Shown here piece after piece: positions 8,197 through 16,639 of a stretch of 64,000 bases of DNA. Made by a program: the position numbers and the translations under genes. Source of the DNA: Simkaniaceae bacterium. GTDB taxonomy: Bacteria; Chlamydiota; Chlamydiia; Chlamydiales; Simkaniaceae. Location of the stretch: NCBI GenBank assembly GCA_030064985.1, contig JASJDV010000010.1, forward strand, positions 1-64,000. The letters are read 5' to 3'. The notes under the pieces are model-generated. The model ran no database searches and was not told the origin of the DNA. It was given only the letters and a program-made list of their open reading frames with translations. Each line of letters starts with the position of its first letter. The stretch's first letter is position 1.

Positions 8197-10098
8197 TTAC
8201 TGATTGAATAATCTGCTGAATGCTGGAGCGAACTTCTCTTGAATCACGGAGGGTTGAATCTCGATCATTTTTCTTTGATTTCCTTTAATACTCCGCACTT
8301 CTACAGTCTTTTTTCCTACCAACCTAAAGATCCCCTTTTCCTGCCCATTAGAAATTAAAATTTCCTTGGGAGCTCGAGGACCATTAAAACGTCCTGATAC
8401 AACATATCCTTCTCTCTCATCTTTAAAAATAGATTCTCCATCAAAGACTTGAAAAGGTTGCTCGCCGATTAAACAGTCTAGGATCGTGGGGAAAATATCA
8501 ATATGTGAAATGACAAGCTCTTCAACATGCTTTTCGTGGGCTCTCTGGTTATCCCCTAATTTCATATAAATCGGAGGCTCTGTTTGCATAGGGCTTAGAT
8601 GAGAGGCATGAAAAAGCTGTCCCTCTTCAAAGAACTCCTCTCCATGATCTCCTGTGAAAATGACAATTGATTCATCATAGATCCCTTTATTTTTTAAAGC
8701 GCTCAATACATTTCCAAATAAGGAATCCATGAAGTGGATAGCATTTCGATAACGATTCTTGATGAGTTCGATGTTTTTTAAGGAATTAGAAACGCGCAAA
8801 TGAGTTTTTTCTTCGCTAATTGGATTGAAATGAACGGGATAATTTTCCGGCCAGTTATAATTAAAATGGGTCGACTCTAAGAAAAAAACGTAGATATTTC
8901 CCTCTTTGGCTCCTTTTTTATCAAGGTCGTGCATAAAGGCATCCACAACCTTTACATCTGATTCCCACGCCTGAGTTGGATAGTAATGGGGATAGACGTG
9001 GTAGGAATCAGCTAAATAATGCTTTTTTCCAAAGATGACATCTGATAGCGCATAGTATTTAAGCTGGGCAGCAGAATAAACATGAATTTTATAGCCCATC
9101 TTCTTTAAAAGCTGCAGGGGAATACTTCCTGCCTTCCATTTTTCTTTCGCTTCGGCCCAATGAATAGGATAGTTTGAGTGAAAAATCGAATACCAAGAGA
9201 TCTGAGTTGCATTTGCACTCGAAAATGTTTTCTTAAAGGTCATGTTTTCATCCCTAAAAACTTTGATATTCTTGGCTATTTTCTCCGTTAAAAAATCTTG
9301 TCTTAAGCTCTCAACAATAAATAGATAGATATTTGGTTTTTTAAGGTTTTTCATAGGAATCGAATGGACTTTTTTTAATGTTTCATTTTCGTTCGGAAGC
9401 TTTTTCAAAAAGTTTTCCATACTAATGATCACTTCACTGCGTGACAAAAGCGTCGATTTCCAAGGAAGGATTTTTTCGTAGCGGTAATATTGTTGATGTT
9501 CAAATCGCGAAGTCATCGTCATATCCATCGCTAGTAACCCAATGGGTAAACAACAAAGTGTTTTCACAAGTCTTTGATGAGTGACTTTAACCGGTTTTTT
9601 TTCAGCAAGTTTCCCTGTTAATGTGTAAAAGATAATTGCAAAGAGAGGGAGGAACAAAGCCACAGAAACTAAAAGAAAAATCCAAGTCCCAATGCTAATT
9701 CCTGTTAGATGAAGAAGCTCAATAAAATTTTCTAGGCTTTCATCAAAGACCCAATGAAGACTATAATAGACCGAAATACCCATGTAGCGAACTAAGACAA
9801 AGTCCGCATAATGAAGAGTAAAAAACAGAAAGCACAGACTGATAAAACCATAATAAATAGTCTTATGAAATGAGGCCTTAATGATATTTCCGACCAAGAC
9901 CAGCAGTAGAACTTCCGAGAAAATCTGTATCAAAGCATAACTTAAAAAATAGATCGAAGCTAAAGTGCAGGCTTTTTCAAATGAAACAACATGGTAAATA
10001 GTCATTAGGCCCATTCCAAGTAAAAGTAACCCAAAATAATAAGGGTTAACCAATAATGTGCGTTGCCAAAATGGTTTGGAAGTTTTCTCCCCTTCCAT
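8197..10098 (-). CDS. Membrane sulfatase/phosphoethanolamine transferase-like protein (YejM/LtaS type)
   Basis: The 633-residue protein has an N-terminal region with five or more membrane segments (residues ~20-185) and a large periplasmic alkaline-phosphatase-superfamily domain. Sulfatase-type motifs are 'NIYLFIVESLRQD' near residue 256, the candidate nucleophile region 'SSANATQISWYSIF' near 293, and 'IVIFTGDHGEEF' near 478. The family includes lipid A or glycan phosphoethanolamine and phosphoglycerol transferases and the regulator YejM. Which reaction it performs is not evident. It probably acts on envelope lipids or glycans. Confidence 0.85.
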   Translation of the reverse strand: MEGEKTSKPFWQRTLLVNPYYFGLLLLGMGLMTIYHVVSFEKACTLASIYFLSYALIQIFSEVLLLVLVGNIIKASFHKTIYYGFISLCFLFFTLHYADFVLVRYMGISVYYSLHWVFDESLENFIELLHLTGISIGTWIFLLVSVALFLPLFAIIFYTLTGKLAEKKPVKVTHQRLVKTLCCLPIGLLAMDMTMTSRFEHQQYYRYEKILPWKSTLLSRSEVIISMENFLKKLPNENETLKKVHSIPMKNLKKPNIYLFIVESLRQDFLTEKIAKNIKVFRDENMTFKKTFSSANATQISWYSIFHSNYPIHWAEAKEKWKAGSIPLQLLKKMGYKIHVYSAAQLKYYALSDVIFGKKHYLADSYHVYPHYYPTQAWESDVKVVDAFMHDLDKKGAKEGNIYVFFLESTHFNYNWPENYPVHFNPISEEKTHLRVSNSLKNIELIKNRYRNAIHFMDSLFGNVLSALKNKGIYDESIVIFTGDHGEEFFEEGQLFHASHLSPMQTEPPIYMKLGDNQRAHEKHVEELVISHIDIFPTILDCLIGEQPFQVFDGESIFKDEREGYVVSGRFNGPRAPKEILISNGQEKGIFRLVGKKTVEVRSIKGNQRKMIEIQPSVIQEKFAPAFSRLFNQ

Positions 10099-10209
10099 CG
10101 TTATCCCTGAGCCTTGCGTTTCTTAACCTTTCTGATCTCCTTCTGACAAAAATAGTGGCCGTTGTCAATTGCTTTTTTTTCAAAAAAACCTATCTTAATC
10201 ATTATAAAC

Positions 10210-10241
10210 CTATCTCAAATAAAAATTTTTATTCGGGATAG
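10210..10241. terminator. Near-perfect palindrome, possible terminator or element scar
   Basis: Two 16-base arms (10210-10225 and 10226-10241) are complementary except at two positions, with no loop, and the centre is A5T5. A direct repeat of AACCTATCT lies just upstream at 10188-10215. It sits between rlmB (ends 10365) and the sulfatase gene (starts 10098), both minus strand, so it could end rlmB transcription. It could also be a scar of a mobile element, because a similar CCTATCCCGGATTAAATTTT occurs at 44810. Confidence 0.4.
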
Positions 10242-10364
10242 ATTCATCACCTTAAAAAAGGATAACATCCGCAATTACATAGCAAATGTCGCTCACAAAA
10301 AATAGGCTCTACAACAAGTTTTAAATAGACCAATAGCGTAGCTATAACATTCATAGGGTTGATC

Positions 10365-11063
10365 TCAACGCCAATGGGACAATAAGACCGCAGTTGCTTG
10401 AGAAACATTAAGAGAGTCTACAGCCCCCTTCATAGGGATATAAAGGTGAAAATGTGACCTTTTCAATAAAAGGGGTTGAATTCCAGCGCCTTCAGCGCCC
10501 ACTATTAAAACTGTCTTCTCAGGAAATTCAAAAGAGTCCAAGGGTCGCGCTTGATCTGAAATTTCTGCTGCTACTGAAAAATAGCCTGCATCCTGAAACT
10601 TTTTGAGGGTATCAACAAGATTAGAAACGGGCATAAGTGGAACGATTTCAGAAGCTCCCGCGCTCGCTTTAGAAACAACAGGAGTCAGTGCTACATTCCG
10701 ATTGGTCGAATAAATAACAGCATCTACCCCAAAACATTCTGCAGCACGAAGAATCGATCCAAAATTCTGTGGATCTTGAATTGCATCACACAGTAAAATA
10801 AGCCTTTTTTCAGAAACGTTCTTGAGAAACTCTTTCGCTGTTAAAAATTCTCTTTCCTGAACTTTAGCAATCAAGCCCTGATGCGATTCAGACCGAACAA
10901 TAGAAGCAAGTTTATGCTTGGGAGTGAGCAAAACTCCAACCCCCTTTTCTTTTAAATGATCAACAAGAGGATCATCTTTTTTATAGGTATGGACTTCAAT
11001 AAACCGCTCAGGATTTTGCTTTAAAACCTCTTTTAATGCGTGCTTTCCCATGATCCATCTCAT
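10365..11063 (-). CDS. rlmB: 23S rRNA 2'-O-methyltransferase RlmB-like (SpoU/TrmH family)
   Basis: The SPOUT-class methyltransferase of 232 residues begins 'IMGKHALKEVL', as RlmB does. It has the SpoU motifs 'DAIQDPQNFGSILRAAECF' (near 92-110), 'VGAEGAGI' (near 188-195) and 'IPMKGAVDSLNVSQATAV' (near 208-225). RlmB methylates G2251 of 23S rRNA. The N-terminal ~80 residues are the substrate-binding domain. It overlaps the upstream DUF6314 gene by four bases (ATGA), so the two are translationally coupled. Confidence 0.92.
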   Translation of the reverse strand: MRWIMGKHALKEVLKQNPERFIEVHTYKKDDPLVDHLKEKGVGVLLTPKHKLASIVRSESHQGLIAKVQEREFLTAKEFLKNVSEKRLILLCDAIQDPQNFGSILRAAECFGVDAVIYSTNRNVALTPVVSKASAGASEIVPLMPVSNLVDTLKKFQDAGYFSVAAEISDQARPLDSFEFPEKTVLIVGAEGAGIQPLLLKRSHFHLYIPMKGAVDSLNVSQATAVLLSHWR

Positions 11064-11473
11064 CGCAAGAACTCACTTTTTATCATGTAATTTTTCTTTG
11101 GGCCAATCGTTTGGTAGCGCATTAAGAAATGATTCCTACTGACCCAGTCCCATAGTAAGCTGTAGCGATCAGATTGGCATGTTGCGCATCCTTTACGTTC
11201 AGCTTTATTAAGAGTCATAAAGAGGCGATTACTCTCTTCTTGGTAAAAGTAAATGTCAATTGAAGTGTCCAAAAAATGATACCGATAAAATTTTCTAGCA
11301 AAAAAGAGGTCTTTATTTTCAGTTTCATGCCATAGCTGTTCTTGATAAAGAAGTTGATTTCCTTCCTGGGGATCAAATTGCCCTGCGCCCCTCATTCTTC
11401 CTTTTGGAAAGCCATCAGGGTGGATCACCATGCGGTTAATCTTCCATTTCCCAATCAAATCTTTTCTGTTCAT
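11060..11473 (-). CDS. DUF6314-like (lipocalin-fold-type) protein
   Basis: The 137-residue protein begins 'LIGKWKINRMV' and shows 'GAGQFDP', 'LLYQEQLWHETENKDLFFARKFYRYHF' split by short turns, and 'DRYSLLWDWVSRNHFLMRYQTIGPKKNY' near the end, the pattern I associate with DUF6314. No signal peptide is seen, so it is probably cytoplasmic. Its function is unknown. It is the first gene of a pair with rlmB, overlapping by four bases. Confidence 0.6.
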   Translation of the reverse strand: MNRKDLIGKWKINRMVIHPDGFPKGRMRGAGQFDPQEGNQLLYQEQLWHETENKDLFFARKFYRYHFLDTSIDIYFYQEESNRLFMTLNKAERKGCATCQSDRYSLLWDWVSRNHFLMRYQTIGPKKNYMIKSEFLR

Positions 11474-11562
11474 AGATCCATCTTAACACAATGAGAAATT
11501 TGATTATAAATGCTATCTTAGCTATAAGGCGTCATTTTGTAGTCTAAACTAAAGGTGCCTCT

Positions 11563-11745
11563 ATGGAAACACTTGTTGTTGTCAGCAAAGTTAAGAAAAA
11601 AATTAAAGAAATATCGGGCATGAATACCTCTGCTTCAGCAATGGAATCTCTAACACGTATTGTTGAACGGGAATGTGAAAAAGCCATTAATTCAGCCAAA
11701 GCTGATGGAAGAAAGACCGTGATGGATCGAGATTTTGAAGTTTAA
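11563..11745 (+). CDS. Bacterial single histone-fold protein
   Basis: The 60-residue protein consists almost entirely of one histone fold: a short first helix ('VVVSKVKKKIKEI'), a long central helix ('ASAMESLTRIVERECEKAI') and a third helix preceded by 'GRKTVMDRDF', which matches the 'GRKTV..ED' end of archaeal histones and of short bacterial histones. No tail or membrane segment is present. Such proteins dimerise and bind DNA. The ATG at 11563 follows 'AAAGGTG', a plausible ribosome site. It stands alone, followed in the same frame by a decayed reading frame. Confidence 0.75.
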   Translation: METLVVVSKVKKKIKEISGMNTSASAMESLTRIVERECEKAINSAKADGRKTVMDRDFEV

Positions 11746-11958
11746 TCTTTTGTCCCAGACACTATTTCAATTGTGATTGGGATAGCAGATGCCTCCAAGC
11801 AAGAAAAACAATTTTGGCAGGAGAAGATGTAACACCGATCTGTCAAGATCCTTCCTTGTAAAGACTTTTCCTATTGTATCAGCCGGCTTGACCAAACAAA
11901 TTTTGAGGCTCTACGCTTAATTGATTTTGAGCTTCTTAGAAATCATCTAAAGCTTTAA
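11746..11958 (+). pseudogene. Decayed reading frame in phase with the histone-fold gene
   Basis: The frame continues without a shift beyond the histone-fold stop codon to another TAA at 11956-11958, broken by a single TAA near 11829. The encoded text ('TISIVIGIADASKQEKQFW' and 'NFEALRLIDFELLRNHLKL') has protein-like composition. I recognise no family. It may be the remains of a downstream gene or of a longer ancestral protein. Chance is not excluded. Confidence 0.3.
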
Positions 11959-11959
11959 A

Positions 11960-11987
11960 GGCAGGAAGGTTTATTGACCTTCCTGCC
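11960..11987 (+). terminator. Perfect 11-bp hairpin, probable terminator
   Basis: The arms GGCAGGAAGGT (11960-11970) and ACCTTCCTGCC (11977-11987) are fully complementary around a six-base loop. The following sequence has only a weak T tract (GATTTTATT). It lies downstream of the histone-fold gene and its decayed extension, so it probably ends that transcript. Confidence 0.65.
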
Positions 11988-12163
11988 CGCGATTTTATTA
12001 CCCATCCTCGCGCTAATTAAAGGATCAAAATTGATCTTAAGCAAATCAAACGAATTGAGGGCTGTTTAATTTTTGGTGAAGTCAGTAGAAGTGATAATGG
12101 ACTCTAGACAAATAATTATTTTTTTTGAATAGTCCTAATAAAAACTAATTATGTGGTGTTGCA

Positions 12164-12943
12164 ATGAAAAAAAACCTCATGATCCTATTCGGATTACTCA
12201 TTGTTTTATGTTTAGCAGCAGTTATGGTTTGGACGCTGTTTCCAACGATCCTATCTCGCAAACTATCGAAGCGCGTTGGTAGTTCAGTCACAATTTCTGG
12301 TATTGGTCTTTCCCCAAATAAAATTAAAGTGGATGGAATCCGAGTTGGAAATCCATCAGGCTACTCTAAAACACCCCACGCATTTTCTGTCGATGATGCA
12401 ATAATCAATACTTCTCTAATCCATTTTCTCGATAAAAAAATTGTCATAGATGAGATGACAATAGACGCTATTTATATTGGCTTTGAGTTCGATTCTCCCA
12501 CTAGTAAAAATGGGAACTGGAAGACTCTTATGAACAACATGAGTCAATCGACTAAAGATGATAGCAATAAAGGAAAAAAGAAGGGGGGAACAACTTCTGT
12601 TTTGATTAAGCGGCTTGTGATGACCGATCTACAGATTGAGCTTGCTTATAAAACGGGAGGAAAACCTAACAGGAAGCTTCGTCCAATCGATCGGATCGAA
12701 CTGACCGATGTAAGCAGTAAAGGAGGAATTCTTACAGCGCAAATCATCAACATTATCATGCGAGAAATACTCCGCAATATCTTTAGCAGGGAAGGACTGC
12801 AAAATATATTGGATGGAGTTTTGAATCCTCAGGATGCTAGTGCAGGTGTGAGGCACACTTTAAAGGGACTTTTATCTAATTTAATCCTACTGGATAATGG
12901 GTGGGATGATCCCGAATATGAGGAATTAGAGGAAGCGCAGTGA
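12164..12943 (+). CDS. AsmA-like membrane-anchored protein, unknown function
   Basis: The 259-residue product has one N-terminal membrane helix (residues 6-28) and then a beta-rich domain of AsmA/DUF748 type: 'VTISGIGLSPNKIKVDGIRVGN' near residue 42, a segment near 'IVIDEMTIDAIYIGFEF', and a later 'IKRLVMTDLQIEL'. AsmA-like proteins sit in the inner membrane facing the periplasm and are linked to lipid transport or envelope assembly. It is much shorter than E. coli AsmA. Its last codons overlap the next gene (GTGA), so the two are coupled. Confidence 0.6.
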   Translation: MKKNLMILFGLLIVLCLAAVMVWTLFPTILSRKLSKRVGSSVTISGIGLSPNKIKVDGIRVGNPSGYSKTPHAFSVDDAIINTSLIHFLDKKIVIDEMTIDAIYIGFEFDSPTSKNGNWKTLMNNMSQSTKDDSNKGKKKGGTTSVLIKRLVMTDLQIELAYKTGGKPNRKLRPIDRIELTDVSSKGGILTAQIINIIMREILRNIFSREGLQNILDGVLNPQDASAGVRHTLKGLLSNLILLDNGWDDPEYEELEEAQ

Positions 12944-13509
12944 AAGAAGTGTACATCGTTCGACACGGAGAAACCGAATGGGCTCGAGATGAAAAACACA
13001 CCGGGCTCACAGATATTTCGCTCACTGAAACAGGTGAGATCCAAGCAGCAGCACTCGCAAGACGAATAGAACGCATCAAGTTTTCTCACATTTTTTCGAG
13101 TCCACTTAAAAGAGCTAAAGAAACTTGCGCAATCTGTGGGTTTGATCCTAAGATTGATAAAGATCTCCTTGAGTGGGATTATGGGGCCTATGAAGGAATG
13201 ACTTCAAAAGAAATTCTTAAAACAATGCCTGATTGGACAATATTTACTCATGGAGCCCCTGGAGGAGAATCAATTGATGACACCATCAAACGTGCGGATC
13301 GCTTTATCAAAAAAGTCGAAAGCCTAGAGGGAAAAATTGCTATTTTTTCAAGCGGGCATTTTTTAAGGACCTTAACAATGCGCTGGTTAGAAATTCCCTT
13401 ACAAAATGGAACACGTTTCGCTTTGTTTACCGCATCATTATCCATCTTAAGCTACGAAAAAAACACAAGAGCTGTGAAACTTTGGAATGACGTTTCACAC
13501 ATTGAATGA
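12940..13509 (+). CDS. Histidine phosphatase family protein (phosphoglycerate mutase-like)
   Basis: The 189-residue protein opens with 'VYIVRHGETEW', placing the phospho-accepting histidine at residue 9 within the RHG motif. 'FSSPLKRAKET' supplies the second arginine, 'EWDYGAYEG' the acid region and 'SSGHFLRTL' the second catalytic histidine (about residue 144). Length fits a small phosphatase rather than dPGM. The start codon is GTG, set by the four-base overlap with the upstream AsmA-like gene. The substrate is unknown. Confidence 0.9.
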   Translation: MKEVYIVRHGETEWARDEKHTGLTDISLTETGEIQAAALARRIERIKFSHIFSSPLKRAKETCAICGFDPKIDKDLLEWDYGAYEGMTSKEILKTMPDWTIFTHGAPGGESIDDTIKRADRFIKKVESLEGKIAIFSSGHFLRTLTMRWLEIPLQNGTRFALFTASLSILSYEKNTRAVKLWNDVSHIE

Positions 13510-13537
13510 TATTTTAATTGCATGAAGAATCAAGATC

Positions 13538-13620
13538 TAGCTAAATGGATGTAAAATTGGGGAAATTTTGACAAAACATTTTTGACGGAATTTTCGAAGC
13601 ATTGGAAAATGGTAATCGGG
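13538..13620 (+). repeat. MITE-like repeat, copy B (left end only)
   Basis: TAGCTAAATGGATGTAAAAT followed by TGGGG and, after a short gap, ACATTTTTGACGGAATTT matches copies C and D over about 70 bases. The right inverted end is missing. It lies between two convergent genes. The right limit is approximate. Confidence 0.6.
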
Positions 13621-13659
13621 GGATACTTCTAGGAAAGTAATTCAAACGAGCAGAGTGGA

Positions 13660-14616
13660 CTATGTCCTTGCTATTTGTTTAAGCTTGTTAAAAAGGAAAA
13701 CATTCTTCTTTATGCCTGAAGAGCAATGAACAAGAACCTCTGTATATCCTTCACAATCTGCAATGCGTAGACCTTCATATAAATTTTTACCATTGAGATG
13801 AAAGTGCTCACCCCGAAGCGGAGAATTATCCGTGCTCATAATCATTCGTTTACTTGTAGAGCTTAGTTTTAAGTAAATTTTCATCTCATCCCAAGAAAAA
13901 AAAAGACGAACTGCAGTGCGGAGTTTATCAAAGGTCGAGTTTCCATTGATCGTTAGAGCTAAAGGGTGAACAATCAATTTTCGATGCAAGACATCTTCTA
14001 TTTCTTTCTGGGGAATCACTCCAAAACGGAAGAGAGTTGGGCAAAAAGGATCTTCTAGAGAAATCAAGGTGGATTCCATTCCATATTCTACCTCACCCCC
14101 ATCAACAATCCCCTCAATCTGCCCATTAAAATCTTCGAAAACATGATTTGCTTTGGTCGGGCTTGGCTTTCCAGTAAGGTTAGCTGAAGGAACTGCAAGA
14201 GGACAACCTGTTAACTCAACAAGCCTTCTGGCAATAGGATCAGAACAAAAACGCACTGCTACTGTACGTTTTCGTCCCGTCACAAGATCCGAAAGATTGG
14301 GATTTTTTTTCAGAATAAGCGTCAAGGGACCGGGTAAAAAGTGCTTTGCTAAAACTTGAGCTTCGTGAGGAATGTCTGTTGCAACGAATTTTAGTTGGTC
14401 CATATTTGCAATTTGGACAGGAAGGGATAGGTCTGCTCCACGATTTTTAACTTGATAAAGCCGTTTAAGAGCTTGAGTATTCAGAATTGTTGCACCAAGA
14501 CCGTAGACTGTTTCTGTAGGAAAAGCAATAAGTCTGCCCTGCTGGAGACTTCGAGAAGGAGATTCAAGACCTTTTAGTTCCTCTCTACTAATAGGACCAA
14601 AGTATTTAGTGTACAT
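13660..14616 (-). CDS. tsaC: Threonylcarbamoyl-AMP synthase (Sua5/TsaC/YrdC)
   Basis: The enzyme makes threonylcarbamoyl-AMP for t6A modification of ANN-decoding tRNAs. The YrdC domain (residues ~20-210) shows 'FPTETVYGLGA', 'KNRGADLSLPVQI', 'FLPGPLTLIL', 'VAVRFCSDP', 'CPLAVPSANLTG' and 'GMESTLISL'. A further ~100 residues resemble the Sua5 C-terminal domain ('NLYEGLRIADCEGYTEVLV'), so it is the long Sua5 form. The ATG at 14616 has an AAGGA just upstream and is preferred to a TTG at 14637. Confidence 0.92.
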   Translation of the reverse strand: MYTKYFGPISREELKGLESPSRSLQQGRLIAFPTETVYGLGATILNTQALKRLYQVKNRGADLSLPVQIANMDQLKFVATDIPHEAQVLAKHFLPGPLTLILKKNPNLSDLVTGRKRTVAVRFCSDPIARRLVELTGCPLAVPSANLTGKPSPTKANHVFEDFNGQIEGIVDGGEVEYGMESTLISLEDPFCPTLFRFGVIPQKEIEDVLHRKLIVHPLALTINGNSTFDKLRTAVRLFFSWDEMKIYLKLSSTSKRMIMSTDNSPLRGEHFHLNGKNLYEGLRIADCEGYTEVLVHCSSGIKKNVFLFNKLKQIART

Positions 14617-14804
14617 GTTTTCCTTGTGTAATAACAATATAACTAGGATATTATTACCATTTTTCGATTTTATGCAGAGAAAAAATTCTGCGTAAGGAAG
14701 TATGTCAAAAATATGAGAATGCTCAATAGTGTTATAACAATAGAAAAAATTTAAATTTTTTTTCTTGCTAATCTATTTGGAAGTAGAATAAAAAGGCTGT
14801 AACC

Positions 14805-15155
14805 ATGGAAAAAAAGACCCTTAAAACCGTAGGAATCATTACTTTCATTTACTCTCTCCTTGTTTTTGCTGGAGGAGTGCTAGGGTTTATAATGAAGCAA
14901 AGCACTCCTTCCTTGGTTGCGGGGTCTTTTTTTAGCCTTTCCCTTCTTTTTGCAAGTGTTAAAACAATGACATGCCACCGGTGGGGGGTCATCATGATAT
15001 TTATTTTACTTTTGGCATTAGACGCTTTTTTTTCTTATCGCTTCCTCACAACGCAAAAATTCTTTCCATCAGGAGCTATGCTTCTTTTAACAACCTCTGT
15101 TATCATCATCCAAATATTTCAACTTCATAAATTAAAACATTTAGCAAAAAATTAA
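14805..15155 (+). CDS. TMEM14-family small membrane protein
   Basis: The 116-residue protein has four hydrophobic segments (about residues 8-28, 36-54, 61-78, 88-106). 'GGVLGFIMKQSTPSLVAG' and 'TQKFFPSGAMLLL' match the TMEM14/Tmemb_14 pattern also found in eukaryotic and cyanobacterial proteins. The bacterial function is unknown; some eukaryotic relatives are implicated in fatty-acid or porphyrin transport. It is flanked by gaps on both sides and appears monocistronic. Confidence 0.75.
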   Translation: MEKKTLKTVGIITFIYSLLVFAGGVLGFIMKQSTPSLVAGSFFSLSLLFASVKTMTCHRWGVIMIFILLLALDAFFSYRFLTTQKFFPSGAMLLLTTSVIIIQIFQLHKLKHLAKN

Positions 15156-15408
15156 CTCCTTCTTCGCATATGACCCTGCTACAAACAAAAAAACGCATGT
15201 GTTACCACTCTCTTTTCATTTCATTTGAGGCCTCAAGTAGCTCTTCTAAACTCAGCAACCACATCTAAATGCTCATCCTATTCATCTCCGATTGCTTGCG
15301 TTGAATGATCTATCTTGTTATATACAATGTGTTTTGTAGGTTAGATCTTGTCTATGTCGATAGAAATCTCAATTTCAAAAACATAGTTCATACAAATTTC
15401 AATAATTT

Positions 15409-16008
15409 ATGGATAACGTTAGTGGCCCTATTTTTCGAAAAGCCTTCTTTTTAATTTTTCTATCTGGCCTATCATACCTTTTTCTCGATCGCAAACTCCT
15501 CCTTCTGACAGGAAGATACTCGTTTCCACTATGGAAAATATTTTCCTTATTAATCTATCCCCCACTTCACCTACTCTTGTGGGCTGGCGCTTTTATCATC
15601 ACACGTATCAGGCAGAGTCGTTGGACTCTCCCCCTTTTTGAGATAATAGTGAGCCAATGCCTATCTGTCGCTTTTGCCAGAGTTTTTAAGATCTTAATCG
15701 GAAGAGCTCGACCCGATATTTTTCTAAGAAAAGGAATTTATGGGTTCTATGGACTAGAATGCGATCCCTATTACCACTCTTTTCCTTCAGGACACGCGTT
15801 AACAGCCTTTACTCTTGCAACCTCTCTATCCTTTATTTTCCCAAGATGTCCTATCCTTTTTTACTTCTTAGCTACTCTATTGTCACTTAGTCGCCTATTC
15901 CTATTAAATCACTACTTAAGTGATGTGATCGCTACGGCAGCAATTGGAGTGATCATTGCAAGTTTTGTTCATATTCTGACAAGGAGAGTCCAATATGAGA
16001 CGACCTGA
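15409..16008 (+). CDS. PAP2-family lipid phosphatase
   Basis: This 199-residue integral membrane protein has the three-part acid phosphatase signature: 'KILIGRARP' (94-102), 'PSGH' (126-129) and 'SRLFLLNHYLSDV' (161-173). PAP2 enzymes remove phosphate from phosphatidate, undecaprenyl pyrophosphate or lipid A, acting at the outer face of the inner membrane. Which of these is the substrate cannot be read from the sequence. Its 3' end overlaps the nitroreductase gene by 14 bases, so they are probably one operon. Confidence 0.88.
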   Translation: MDNVSGPIFRKAFFLIFLSGLSYLFLDRKLLLLTGRYSFPLWKIFSLLIYPPLHLLLWAGAFIITRIRQSRWTLPLFEIIVSQCLSVAFARVFKILIGRARPDIFLRKGIYGFYGLECDPYYHSFPSGHALTAFTLATSLSFIFPRCPILFYFLATLLSLSRLFLLNHYLSDVIATAAIGVIIASFVHILTRRVQYETT

Positions 16009-16561
16009 CCATCCAATACAGTCCCTAATCGTGAATCGATGGTCTCCACGAGCCATGTCTGGAGAAAAAATAAAAGATGAACAGCTAATGTCTCTTTTTG
16101 AAGCCGCTAGATGGGCGCCGTCAGCTTATAACGCGCAGCCCTGGCGTTTTATCTTTGCTAAAAGAGAAACAAAGCACTGGAAGCCTTTATTTGAGCTTCT
16201 GATCGAATTCAATCAAACTTGGGCAAAAGATGCTGCAGTCCTAGTCTTGGTCATTTCTCGTAAGGTTTTTGAACAAAATGGAAAACCCCTTGATACTCAT
16301 AGTTTTGATACAGGTGCTGCTTGGGAAAACCTTGCATTAGAAGGTTCTGCTCAAGGACTCGTTATTCACGGAATGCAAGGATTTGATTATGAAAAAGCTA
16401 AAATAGTTTGTGGTGTCCCTGATGAATTTCAAGTAGAAGCAATGATTGCAATCGGGAAACCTGGAAAAAAAAAGAACCTTCCTCCAGAAATTCAAAAAAG
16501 AGAGACTCCGTCAACGCGGAAACCCTTAAAAGAACTTATAATGGAAGGAAAATACTTTTGA
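15995..16561 (+). CDS. Nitroreductase-family flavoprotein
   Basis: The 188-residue protein has the nitroreductase N-terminal pattern 'VNRWSPRAMSGEKI' and 'LFEAARWAPSAYNAQPWRF' (residues ~13-53), the FMN-binding arginine and serine region, and a C-terminal 'IAIGKPGKK'. Such enzymes use FMN and NAD(P)H to reduce nitro, quinone or enone compounds. It probably acts as a cytoplasmic homodimer. It overlaps the PAP2 gene by 14 bases. A terminator follows. Confidence 0.9.
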   Translation: MRRPDHPIQSLIVNRWSPRAMSGEKIKDEQLMSLFEAARWAPSAYNAQPWRFIFAKRETKHWKPLFELLIEFNQTWAKDAAVLVLVISRKVFEQNGKPLDTHSFDTGAAWENLALEGSAQGLVIHGMQGFDYEKAKIVCGVPDEFQVEAMIAIGKPGKKKNLPPEIQKRETPSTRKPLKELIMEGKYF

Positions 16562-16589
16562 GACTTCTTGCTAAAATTCGTTCATGAAA

Positions 16590-16619
16590 AAGCTGGGAAG
16601 AACGACCCCTACCCAGCTT
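16590..16619. terminator. Bidirectional terminator between nitroreductase and H1-like gene
   Basis: The arms AAGCTGGG (16590-16597) and CCCAGCTT (16612-16619) form an eight-base stem. On the minus strand the hairpin is followed by a run of T, as needed for the H1-like gene. On the plus strand it is followed by GTAAAAAAA, so it is weaker in that direction. Confidence 0.75.
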
Positions 16620-16639
16620 GTAAAAAAATACCAATGTAG

